The translations under genes were made by a program, and so were the position numbers. This document shows positions 7,050 to 13,624 of a DNA stretch of 17,433 nt, piece after piece. This DNA comes from JBGSKY01 sp041740995 (GTDB taxonomy: Bacteria > Planctomycetota > Planctomycetia > Pirellulales > Pirellulaceae), in assembly GCA_041740995.1 (NCBI GenBank), contig JBGSKY010000286.1:1-17433 (forward strand). The letters run 5' to 3'. Under the pieces are notes generated by a model. That model did no database searches. It was not told where the DNA came from and was given only the letters and a program-made list of their open reading frames with translations. How positions within the stretch are numbered: position 1 is the stretch's first letter; each line of letters starts with the position of its first letter.

Positions 7050-7841
7050 TTACTCAGACAAGCTCGTGATCGTCTCACTACCATCTCTAGTGACCATCGA
7101 TTGGAGAGCGACGATATCGACCGACGAAACGATAAATCTAATTGAGCCGTCGGCCATCACGACATGAAAGCCGTCGAAATAGGTTGATAAACCCCTCGGC
7201 TCGGCGGCGAGATGAATGAATTCTTGGTTGCTCAGGTCACGCGGTTCCATCCATTGAATCCCTTGTTCGCGTGTTACTTCGGAAATCAAAATCGTGTTGC
7301 TTGATCCGTCGGATATATCGCGGAAACTAATTTGTTCAGAGCCTGGAAAAATCGACTGATCGGAAACGATCGCTGCCAAGCTAGTCAAGTTCGATGGCCC
7401 GCCGGAGTTTGGATCATTGTAAATTGAAACGACGGTCTCACGTGCCGCTGCGTTAGCTGGATCGTCCCACGGTTTGTTAAGATCGATTTTCTGATACAGC
7501 GAGGCTTGTTCCATGAACGGCAAAATCAACGTTCGCCAGCTGTGTAGAGGTCGACCATCGGAATCGACGGTGTAGGCTGGCGGAAATGCGCGGTAGACTT
7601 GCTCGTATTCTAATAGAGCTAAACCGACTTGCCGCATCTGGTTCGACTGCGTCATCTTTCGCGCTGCAAGCCGCGCTTGCTGTATTGCCGGTAACATTAG
7701 GCCAGCCAAAATCCCGCAGCACGGAACCGACAGACACACGACAACTATGATGATCAAGTAAAGCGGATTAAACCCCTTCCGTTGGGGCGGGATCATATTC
7801 GGGTTGACGTAGTTGGGGTCGTTGTAAGGTGAGTTAGACAT
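7050..7841 (-). CDS. DUF1559 protein, membrane-anchored pseudopilin-like
   Basis: A 263-residue member of the DUF1559 family, found in large numbers in planctomycetes and thought to be exported pseudopilin-like proteins. A hydrophilic N-terminus rich in Asn and Pro (1-22) leads into a hydrophobic segment (about 25-50, LYLIIIVVVCLSVP). LMLPAIQQARLAARK (48-62) and SNQMRQVGLALLEYE (66-80) match the diagnostic family block. HSWRTLILPFMEQ (100-112), SDGSSNTILISE (177-188) and a C-terminal FHVVMADGSIRFI (225-237) complete it. The usual prepilin start GFTLIE is replaced by GFNPLY, lacking the Glu at position 5, and the hydrophobic stretch is about six residues longer than in canonical members. The ATG at 7841 has AGGAG 9 bases upstream; the frame is open to 7973, but that extension looks non-coding. 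Confidence 0.88.
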   Translation of the reverse strand: MSNSPYNDPNYVNPNMIPPQRKGFNPLYLIIIVVVCLSVPCCGILAGLMLPAIQQARLAARKMTQSNQMRQVGLALLEYEQVYRAFPPAYTVDSDGRPLHSWRTLILPFMEQASLYQKIDLNKPWDDPANAAARETVVSIYNDPNSGGPSNLTSLAAIVSDQSIFPGSEQISFRDISDGSSNTILISEVTREQGIQWMEPRDLSNQEFIHLAAEPRGLSTYFDGFHVVMADGSIRFIVSSVDIVALQSMVTRDGSETITSLSE

Positions 7842-8113
7842 GAAACACGCTCCTAAGATGATTTTTTGAAACGAACGCAATAACGTTTTCACAGCTTGAA
7901 CGGTAAGCTCGGCATGGTTGAATGCCGTACAGCGTTCCACGTCAATCGCAATTTTAACCGCGCCGCGGTGCAACCACTAGCAGACTGATTTTCGAAGAAA
8001 CTGACATAATGCGTCAGTGATACATAAAGCTGGCCGTCATTTTAAAACGGCAAGAGTTTGAGCAATAAAGTCCGTCTGGTTGGGCGGATTTATTCGTCGT
8101 TGCGCGACGTTCG
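7842..8113. other. Intergenic region between DUF721 and DUF1559 genes, small inverted repeats
   Basis: The 272 bases between two minus-strand genes hold the AGGAG site for the DUF1559 gene and three small inverted repeats. CTGAC (8001-8005) pairs with GTCAG (8013-8017), and GCCGT (8033-8037) with ACGGC (8047-8051). The largest is AATAAAGTCCGTC (8064-8076) against GGCGGATTTATT (8083-8094), with one bulge. No confident promoter was found. Confidence 0.35.
8064..8094. terminator. Candidate hairpin downstream of the DUF721 gene
   Basis: A roughly 12-base-pair imperfect stem with a 6-base loop starts 20 bases beyond the minus-strand DUF721 stop, where its terminator is expected. The G-U pair at 8075/8084 forms only in a plus-strand transcript and becomes an A-C mismatch on the minus strand, and the following T-tract is weak. 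The role as terminator is therefore uncertain. Confidence 0.3.
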
Positions 8114-8515
8114 TTAGTCGATACGGAACTTCAGCGACTTAATTCCGTGATCAGGCAGTGAATCTTGCAGCTTCTTTAGTATCTCGCCTTTTCGAATCGC
8201 TAACTCTTGCATGACCAGCGGGCTGTCAACTGAAATGTGCAGCACGCCGCGTTTGATATGTCCTGGACGGGTGTAGTTGGCAAGCAAGTCGCCGATGATC
8301 GCATTCCATTGCTGTTCGGTCATCAGGCTGGTCTGTTCGGCCGACACGTTTCTCGAAATCGACCAATTCTTTACGACCGATTTGATAGTTTTTGCACGAG
8401 GGACATAGGGCTTCCCGTGGCGTGCGATGTCCGCGACTAAGTCCGCTTCGAGCTCGGCGGAAGTCGGTTCGGAAATGCGTCGTCGCGGCGAAGGTTGGAA
8501 TGGTGACGGGTCCAT
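8114..8515 (-). CDS. DUF721 (DciA-like) protein
   Basis: A 133-residue protein of the DUF721 family, whose studied members (DciA) help load the replicative helicase DnaB in bacteria lacking DnaC or DnaI. A proline/arginine-rich N-terminus (1-20) precedes the conserved domain. Diagnostic positions include WNAIIGDLLANYTRPGHI (70-87), GVLHISVDSPLVMQELAIRK (90-109) and a terminal IKSLKFRID. In canonical members the second block reads L-x-V-x-V-x-S-x-x-W-x-x-E-L; here the Trp is replaced by Met102. The start is chosen as ATG at 8515, because GGTGAT 7 bases upstream matches the 16S tail. A GTG at 8527 would overlap that site. It is divergent from the response regulator gene. The helicase-loading role is inferred from the family. 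Confidence 0.8.
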   Translation of the reverse strand: MDPSPFQPSPRRRISEPTSAELEADLVADIARHGKPYVPRAKTIKSVVKNWSISRNVSAEQTSLMTEQQWNAIIGDLLANYTRPGHIKRGVLHISVDSPLVMQELAIRKGEILKKLQDSLPDHGIKSLKFRID

Positions 8516-8833
8516 TTTTAGAATCACCCTTGAAATTGCGAGATAATTGCTGGTAAAACCAAAACGTTCGGTGCAAAATTGAATTCGTGGAACAATATTT
8601 GTACCAACAAGCCGACGGCTAGCGGCGGCATGTCAAAGTGGCACGACCGGCACTGCCCTTAAAACGGCTTTTTAGCAGTTGTTTGAGGCGGTCAAATACT
8701 TCATCGAACTAACGCGAGCGTCGCTCGTTTGAAATACAATTTCTCAACAAGTTTTTGGCTGCGGCGGCTGATTCATTTGCAAAAAAATTCCTAATCCAGT
8801 CATTTTCGGCTGGCAACAAACAGGCTGTCGGCA
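8516..8833. promoter_or_regulatory. Divergent intergenic region with a 13-base dyad
   Basis: These 318 bases separate the divergent DUF721 and response regulator genes. CGAGCG (8715-8720), one T, and CGCTCG (8722-8727) form a perfect odd-spaced dyad about 107-119 bases upstream of the regulator start, suited to binding a dimeric protein. No convincing -35/-10 pair was found on either strand, and no small gene is supported here. Confidence 0.3.
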
Positions 8834-9226
8834 ATGCGCTGCAGTGAAACTTCATCATCAACTCGTCTGTTAGTTACCGACGACAATATAGACTTCCGAG
8901 GCAGCCTGTGCGAAGGGCTGCGTCGCCGGGGCTATTCGACCGTGGAGGCCGCCGACGGCTGGGAAGCGTTGTCAATCTTGGCAGATTTGCGCGTTGACAT
9001 GTTGATTGCTGATATTCACATGCCAAGGCTTGACGGGCTTGAAATGCTCGAGCGAGTTCGTCAATTGCCTGCACATTTGCCGTGCATTTTGATGTCTGCC
9101 GAGTTGGATGAACTGCTAATTGACCGAGCGAAACGTCTCTCCCCGGAGACTGTTTTGGCGAAACCATTTAGTCTGGCGACGGTCAGCAATGCGATCCGGC
9201 AGATTCTTGCTAGTCGTGGCTGTTGA
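8834..9226 (+). CDS. Single-domain response regulator (receiver only)
   Basis: A 130-residue CheY-like receiver domain with no output domain. The conserved residues are all present: acidic pair D16-D17 (LLVTDDN), phospho-acceptor D60 (LIADIHMPRLDG), S88 in the switch Thr/Ser position (ILMSAEL), and K110 in the cis-peptide AKPF. Stand-alone receivers act by binding a partner protein or as phosphorelay intermediates, in the cytoplasm. No histidine kinase lies in the window, so it is an orphan here. ATG at 8834 has only a weak upstream AGG. The next gene starts 117 bases after its stop on the same strand. A functional link to that envelope coiled-coil protein is possible but not shown. Confidence 0.9.
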   Translation: MRCSETSSSTRLLVTDDNIDFRGSLCEGLRRRGYSTVEAADGWEALSILADLRVDMLIADIHMPRLDGLEMLERVRQLPAHLPCILMSAELDELLIDRAKRLSPETVLAKPFSLATVSNAIRQILASRGC

Positions 9227-9250
9227 AGTATAGTAGTTTTGCTGGAAAAA

Positions 9251-9288
9251 TTTGCTGATCGACCGCCAATTTGTTGATCGGCAGCGAA
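9251..9288 (+). repeat. Two 19-base imperfect tandem repeats
   Basis: TTTGCTGATCGACCGCCAA (9251-9269) is followed directly by TTTGTTGATCGGCAGCGAA (9270-9288), identical at 15 of 19 positions. They sit between the response regulator and the coiled-coil gene, 55 bases before the latter's start. They could be paired sites for a DNA-binding protein. The neighbouring regulator has no DNA-binding domain, so it is not the obvious ligand. Confidence 0.35.
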
Positions 9289-9342
9289 GCAATTCAAAGG
9301 TCTTCCGGCTTTACTTTACCGCTCAACAAGTTGACGACTTTC

Positions 9343-11157
9343 ATGCAAGCCAAAATTGCCCATTTTTCATTTGTCGCGTTCCTGGCCGCTGGTTTTGCTT
9401 CGCACACGACCTTGAATGCACAGAATGTTTCCAATGGCCCCGCGATTCGAATCGATTTGGCGAGTCTACCGCCCGAAGTTCTCAATTGCAACGTTTGTCG
9501 GATGCGATTGGGGCTAAGTCCAATTGCTGGCGGTGGCACAACGGATTTTGCCGTTCATGATGCAATGGCTAGATCCCAGTCTGCATCGTCGCCTAATTCG
9601 CAAACATCAAAGCAAACCGTCCCAACGCCAGCCTCCAACGGCTCCAATCCCGCGTCTTCGCAATCAGCCGAAATGATTCAGCCAGAGAGCGTTCTGGCGA
9701 CCCCTTCGTCGACCAGTTCTTCTTTAACGGCGCCGAAAAATTTGGCGAGTGACTTGATGCCGCCGCTGGTTGTTCCAGCGACGCAGCAGCCCAGTGCGCC
9801 GAATCTGCAAACCAACGACGCACTGGAAACACAAAACCTAAATTCGCAAGCAACGTCGTCTGCTGAATCCAATCGACTCTCGCAGTTCTCTTCGCTAGCC
9901 GAAGCTCAACGATCGGCGGCAGCGGCGAATGCAGCCAACAAAAGTTTCGATGATGCAACGCCTGGCAGCGACCTTTCACTGCGAGCTAACGCATTGTTGA
10001 ATTCTGGCAGCGGTATCACTGGCAGTCCGACATTTGACACGCGTTTTCAATCACCGGCGTCAATGCAGATTGAATTGGAACTGGCAAAAAAACAACTTGC
10101 CGAACGCAACAACTTGATCGAACAATTTAACGCCAATCAATCGAAGCTTGAATCGCAGATCAGCCAACTTTCGACTACCAATCGACAATACGAAACCGCA
10201 CTGCAAAGTCGCTCCAAGGTAGCGGACGAGGCGCTCGAAAAGCTGCGCAAGCAATCGAGTGAGAGCAGCAAAAAACTTGCAACTCTACAAAAAGAGTTGG
10301 ACGCCAAGCGACGAGAGTTAAGCATTGCACAGGCTGAGAGCAAGATGCAGTCGACCGATTCGAACAAGCAAACGCAAGCAGCTCAAGAAGACTTACTGCT
10401 GCGAGCCAACCAAGCCGATGCGCGATCTGCCGAAGCGGAGAAGATCGCTGAATCGATGCGACGCCAGCGTGATGGACTGCAACGTGAACTGTCGGCGATG
10501 TCTGATCAATTGTCGAAGGCAAAGGAAGACTTGGCCGCAAATTCCCCGACCGCCAGCAGCGACCAAGAACTGCGAGTTGAACTGAAAAAACTCACCGCCA
10601 GTCGCGATCGTTTGCTGCAAGAAAATATGGCTTTGCAAGCGACAGTGAAAGAGGCTGAACAGGCTGTCACGGCAGCCAAGGACAACGACTCGCCAACAGC
10701 CGATGCGGTAATGCCCGCCAGCAGCGACCAACTTGACGAATTGCGAGTGCAACTGGAACAGCAAGCTGCCACTTTCATGCAAGCTCAATCGCAATGGGAC
10801 TCCGAGCGTGATGCGCTAATTCAAGAGCTGACGCAGGTTCGAAGCGGCCTCGCTGTGGTGCCGCCGGTTGCGGCAGCCAGCCAACTGGAATCAAGCAAAG
10901 CGGTTGCCGAGACGCCCAAACTTGAACAGCCGATGGTGACATCGCAAAGCAGTTCGGACTTGCCTGCAAGCGACCCGACGTCAGAACCGACTGCGTTGCC
11001 AGCGGACACTGGTATTCAAAGCGACCCCGCCGCGCCGGCTTCTCGCGTTGGCCCAAAGACCCCTTCCCGCGCCCCGCGTCAACAGATTGAGTTGCCAAAT
11101 AAGCATGCTGAGAAAGCGGCGCAACCCGAACTTCCGCCCGCCCAGCGGAAACTGTAA
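9343..11157 (+). CDS. Secreted coiled-coil protein with N-terminal CxxC, unknown function
   Basis: A 604-residue protein I cannot assign to a family. From the chosen ATG at 9343, a signal peptide (MQAKIAHFSFVAFLAAGFAS, cleavage near residues 20-26) leads to a conserved-looking segment PPEVLNCNVCRMRLGL (43-58) with C49 and C52. A Ser/Ala/Gln/Pro-rich, probably unstructured stretch follows (about 70-240). A long heptad-like coiled coil (about 242-500) is rich in Gln, Lys, Glu and Leu, with several QIEL/QREL/QKEL-type repeats. A Pro/Ala-rich tail ends in ELPPAQRKL. The in-frame TTG at 9271 would bury the signal peptide 24 residues in, so ATG 9343 is preferred although no Shine-Dalgarno is visible. 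The layout suggests an envelope spacer or scaffold, with CxxC forming a disulfide or binding metal; this is inference. Composition bias makes distant matches unreliable. Confidence 0.75.
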   Translation: MQAKIAHFSFVAFLAAGFASHTTLNAQNVSNGPAIRIDLASLPPEVLNCNVCRMRLGLSPIAGGGTTDFAVHDAMARSQSASSPNSQTSKQTVPTPASNGSNPASSQSAEMIQPESVLATPSSTSSSLTAPKNLASDLMPPLVVPATQQPSAPNLQTNDALETQNLNSQATSSAESNRLSQFSSLAEAQRSAAAANAANKSFDDATPGSDLSLRANALLNSGSGITGSPTFDTRFQSPASMQIELELAKKQLAERNNLIEQFNANQSKLESQISQLSTTNRQYETALQSRSKVADEALEKLRKQSSESSKKLATLQKELDAKRRELSIAQAESKMQSTDSNKQTQAAQEDLLLRANQADARSAEAEKIAESMRRQRDGLQRELSAMSDQLSKAKEDLAANSPTASSDQELRVELKKLTASRDRLLQENMALQATVKEAEQAVTAAKDNDSPTADAVMPASSDQLDELRVQLEQQAATFMQAQSQWDSERDALIQELTQVRSGLAVVPPVAAASQLESSKAVAETPKLEQPMVTSQSSSDLPASDPTSEPTALPADTGIQSDPAAPASRVGPKTPSRAPRQQIELPNKHAEKAAQPELPPAQRKL

Positions 11158-11283
11158 ATTGCAATCGCAAAGAATGTAGTCGAGTTTCTTGACGACTCGA
11201 ATTCTCTTTTTCGTCGGTTTTTGGATCCTCGCAAACTGACGGTATATCCGGGCACACACTCAAACTTGCAATCGCATTCGCTT
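11158..11283 (+). other. Intergenic region with candidate terminator, weak promoter and an 11-base direct repeat
   Basis: This 126-base spacer carries the hairpin described separately. It also has a weak promoter candidate: TTGGAT (11221-11226), a 16-base gap, then TATATC (11243-11248), which would start transcription about 30 bases before the SulP ATG at 11284. TTGCAATCGCA occurs exactly twice, at 11159-11169 and 11266-11276, framing the spacer. The repeat may be chance. Confidence 0.3.
11180..11210 (+). terminator. Likely intrinsic terminator after the coiled-coil gene
   Basis: TCGAGT (11180-11185) pairs with ACTCGA (11195-11200) around a 9-base loop, followed within a few bases by the T-rich tract ATTCTCTTTTT. 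It lies 23 bases after the stop. The stem is short and only moderately GC-rich, so efficiency is uncertain. Confidence 0.45.
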
Positions 11284-13089
11284 ATGCCACAAAACCATGC
11301 CGTCCGAGATCCAGCAGCCGGATGGTTAAACGTTTTGGGGAATTGGCTGCCTGCCGTCGCGGAAGCTCGGACCTATTCCTGGCTCAAGCTCCGCCGCGAT
11401 ACCTTTGCCGGACTAACAGTTGCTGCCGTGGCCGTCCCGCAATCAATGGCTTATGCCAGCATCTTCGGAATGCCAGTCCAATACGGTCTCTACACCGCTA
11501 TTGTAATGACCGCCGTCGGTTCGTTGTTCAATGGCTCACGACACCTGATCAACGGTCCAACCAACGCGATTTCGATCGCGATGCTGAGCGCTCTTGCGAT
11601 CGTTCCAGAAGAGCAGCGAATACCGGCTGCGATCATGATGGCTTTGTTGATTGGGATCATCCAAACAGCGATCACACTTTTTCGGCTTGGCGATTTGTCG
11701 CGCTTTATTTCCAGTGGAGTGATCGTCGGTTTCACATGCGGAGCGTCAATTCTGCTGCTGCTCGATCAATTGAAGAATGTACTCGGCTTCGTCTACAAAG
11801 CCGACCCGCACGATCATTTTCTGAAGCGATTTGGTCTGACCATGTACTACGGCGGGCCGATCCATTGGCCAACTGTTACGGTATCCCTGGCTACCGTCGC
11901 GATTGCCTTGGGCTGTCGTTGGATCAACAAACGTTGGAAGGTAGGCTTGCCAGAGTTCTTGCTTGCGATTGTCGGCGCGGCGTTGATCGCTTGGGCAAGC
12001 GGCGATCGGTTGCCAGGCTTAAGTTTGGTTGGCAAAGTCCCCAACGCATTGCCCGGGTTCGCCCTCCCTACGGTCGATTGGTCGCTCGCAACGCAGCTTG
12101 CTAGCAGCGCAACAGCAATTGCCTTTCTCGGATTGCTCGAAGCAATCGCGATGGCGAAGTCGCTTGCTTCGAAAACCGGTCAGAAACTAGATTCCAACCA
12201 GCAATGCCTCAGCGAAGGCCTAGCGAATATTGCCGGTAGTTTTTTTCAGTGCTTCCCCGGCTCCGGTTCACTTACGCGTTCTTATATCAACCATACTGCT
12301 GGCGCAATGACCCAGTGGTCGGGCATAATTTGTGCCGCTGCGGTCGCCGTGACAGTCTTGTTGCTAGGACCACTGGCTGCGTTTATTCCCAAGGCCGCTT
12401 TGGCCGGCGTGCTGATGCTGACCGGGTTGCGAATGGTCGAGTTCGCAGCCTTGCGTTATCACTGGCGAGCGACAAGATTCGATCGAGCAATCGTAGTTGC
12501 AACAGCGATGTCAGCGGTCTTCATATCGATCGAATTCTGCATTTTGATCGGCGTAATTTTATCGTTTTTGCTCTACGTTCCCCGCGCGGCCCAGGTCTTG
12601 ATGAGCGAGCTGACGATTACTCCAGATCGCAAGATTCGCGAACTTGAAGCGGACGATCACCGATGCGAGCTCTTTCGCATTTTTAATTTCGAAGGCGAGC
12701 TGTTTTTTGGCTGTGGACCACCGTTCGAAGAGGCGCTTGAGCGAATCGATTTGCAAGTCGGCGATCGAATTGTTGTGATCATGTTGCGAATGAAACGGCT
12801 TCGCAATCCCGACGCGATGTGTTTGGAGATTTTGCACCGATGGGTCCAAGCCAAACGCAAATCCGGCGTCGTCGTATTGCTCTCCGGTGTTCGACCAGAC
12901 TTAGATGACGCAATGAAGAATGTCGGCTTGGACAAGATTATCGGACCGGAGCATATTTTCCGCGAGTCACAAGAAATTTACTTCAGCACAATGGCGGCGC
13001 TTCGAAAAGCATACCAGATTTTGGGCACTAGCCGCTGCGCAAATTGTTCGAACCAAATCGCCGTTGAAGAATGGTCGTATGACATTTGA
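11284..13089 (+). CDS. SulP-family anion transporter with STAS domain
   Basis: A 601-residue inner-membrane transporter of the SulP (SLC26) family, which moves sulfate, bicarbonate or other anions. Substrate cannot be told from sequence. Hydrophobic segments fill about 38-435. Family motifs include VAVPQSMAYASIFGMPVQYG (49-68), LINGPTNAIS (88-97) and SEGLANIAGSFFQCFPGSGS (310-329), then IPKAALAGVL (368-377). The C-terminal STAS domain covers about 462-580, starting FRIFNFEGELFFG. Its usual D-x-S/T regulatory loop reads RLRNPDAM (505-512), without a Ser/Thr phospho-site. A short tail after STAS has CANC (585-588). ATG at 11284 is chosen over an in-frame TTG at 11221, because the 21 extra residues look unlike coding sequence and a weak promoter would lie inside them; neither start has a Shine-Dalgarno. 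Confidence 0.9.
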   Translation: MPQNHAVRDPAAGWLNVLGNWLPAVAEARTYSWLKLRRDTFAGLTVAAVAVPQSMAYASIFGMPVQYGLYTAIVMTAVGSLFNGSRHLINGPTNAISIAMLSALAIVPEEQRIPAAIMMALLIGIIQTAITLFRLGDLSRFISSGVIVGFTCGASILLLLDQLKNVLGFVYKADPHDHFLKRFGLTMYYGGPIHWPTVTVSLATVAIALGCRWINKRWKVGLPEFLLAIVGAALIAWASGDRLPGLSLVGKVPNALPGFALPTVDWSLATQLASSATAIAFLGLLEAIAMAKSLASKTGQKLDSNQQCLSEGLANIAGSFFQCFPGSGSLTRSYINHTAGAMTQWSGIICAAAVAVTVLLLGPLAAFIPKAALAGVLMLTGLRMVEFAALRYHWRATRFDRAIVVATAMSAVFISIEFCILIGVILSFLLYVPRAAQVLMSELTITPDRKIRELEADDHRCELFRIFNFEGELFFGCGPPFEEALERIDLQVGDRIVVIMLRMKRLRNPDAMCLEILHRWVQAKRKSGVVVLLSGVRPDLDDAMKNVGLDKIIGPEHIFRESQEIYFSTMAALRKAYQILGTSRCANCSNQIAVEEWSYDI

Positions 13090-13147
13090 GCTCCGAACAG
13101 CTGTCGAGTTTTTACTCGTTTTTGGTTACAACCGGATCAACGAGAAG

Positions 13148-13377
13148 AACCGGAGGGCTTGCGTCCATTCCGCTACAGTTGTCCGGACCAATGCGAAGCA
13201 TTGTTAGCGGTACGGCGCAAGCCGTCCGGTTTTTCCGCACGCGAACATTCGGTAAGCAAAACAACCGGAGGGCTTGCGCCCATTCCGCTACGGTTGTCCG
13301 GACCAATGCAAAGCATTGTTCGCGGTACGGCGCAAGCCGTCCGGTTCTTCCGCAAGCGAACTTTTGATAAGCAAAAC
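13148..13377. repeat. Two tandem 115-base repeats, each a nested palindrome (REP/BIME-like)
   Basis: Copy 1 is 13148-13262 and copy 2 is 13263-13377; I count 9 differences, about 92% identity. Each unit carries two inverted arms with consensus ACCGGANGGCTTGCG, then 5-6 variable bases, then CCGCTA. In copy 1 the arms are 13149-13175 and 13205-13230 (reverse complement). Between the arms sit GTCCGGAC and a perfect CAATGC-NNN-GCATTG hairpin, 13189-13203 and 13304-13318. The loop changed from GAA to AAA while the stem was kept. After copy 2 the sequence AACCGTCTTGCC may be a decayed third start. This resembles bacterial REP/BIME arrays, which are spread by RAYT transposases; none is in the window. 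Alternating orientation gives four REP-like arms in all. It lies outside genes, 59 bases after the SulP stop. Confidence 0.85.
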
Positions 13378-13403
13378 AACCGTCTTGCCCCGCTTCAGAA
13401 ACG

Positions 13404-13420
13404 AACTGATTCAATCAGTT
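13404..13420. promoter_or_regulatory. 17-base perfect dyad AACTGATT-C-AATCAGTT
   Basis: AACTGATT (13404-13411) and AATCAGTT (13413-13420) are perfect inverted half-sites around a single C, about 120 bases upstream of the extended -10 promoter. The odd-spaced symmetry fits an operator for a dimeric regulator. As RNA it could form a 6-base-pair stem with a 5-base loop followed by TTATTCTC, so a weak SulP terminator is the alternative. Confidence 0.4.
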
Positions 13421-13535
13421 TATTCTCCCGCGAAAAACGCAACTCCAATAGAAGCCAAATTTTTCTTTCGGCAATTGATTCGAACAGCTCAGTGAAAAAA
13501 GTCGCAATTGATTTCTCGCACGCAACTTGTTGAAC

Positions 13536-13544
13536 TGCTATAAT
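13536..13544 (+). promoter_or_regulatory. Extended -10 promoter (TGcTATAAT) for the DUF1552 operon
   Basis: TGCTATAAT is a perfect extended -10 element for the housekeeping sigma factor. No good -35 lies 16-18 bases upstream, which is usual for extended -10 promoters. Transcription would start near 13551, giving a leader of about 74 bases that includes a GGCAC/GTGCC stem and AAGGAG. Confidence 0.6.
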
Positions 13545-13624
13545 CGGGCTCCCGCCTTGCACGGCACTTCGACGTCGTGCCCAATCCTGCCTGCCAAAGA
13601 AATGCTTAAGGAGCTATTTCTACG

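Larger units (their letters stand above)
13378..13624 (+). other. Upstream region of the DUF1552 gene
   Basis: This stretch joins the tandem repeat to the DUF1552 gene and holds a 17-base dyad, an extended -10 promoter, a leader stem (GGCAC 13563-13567 with GTGCC 13577-13581) and the ribosome binding site AAGGAG (13608-13613), 11 bases before the ATG. Reading frames that cross the repeat and this region show low-complexity Arg/Ser-rich products and are not taken as genes. Confidence 0.5.

Noticed and set aside
7842..7973. N-terminal extension of the DUF1559 protein by 44 residues
   Set aside because: The internal ATG at 7841 has AGGAG at good spacing, and the extension has no family match and would bury the N-terminus.
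8639..8658. Sigma-54-like promoter around TGGCACG
   Set aside because: The required GC element at the -12 position is absent at the correct spacing.
10137..11263. Several long minus-strand open frames under the coiled-coil gene
   Set aside because: Mirror frames of a low-complexity Gln/Ala/Ser-rich coding region, which leaves few stop codons on the opposite strand; the plus frame has signal peptide and heptads.
11221..11283. TTG start extending the SulP protein by 21 residues
   Set aside because: The extra sequence is polar and unlike SulP N-termini and overlaps a possible promoter; ATG at 11284 is simpler.
11322..12104. 260-codon plus-strand frame inside the SulP gene
   Set aside because: Arg/Ser/Cys-rich product, while the overlapping frame encodes clear SulP transmembrane motifs.
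13148..13377. CRISPR-like array
   Set aside because: Only two units of 115 bases, contiguous with no unique spacers, and internally palindromic; no cas genes in the window.
13086..13533. Overlapping open frames on both strands across the tandem repeat
   Set aside because: They owe their length to the repeat itself, give repeated Arg/Ser/Thr-rich peptides in several frames, and have no start site or family resemblance.
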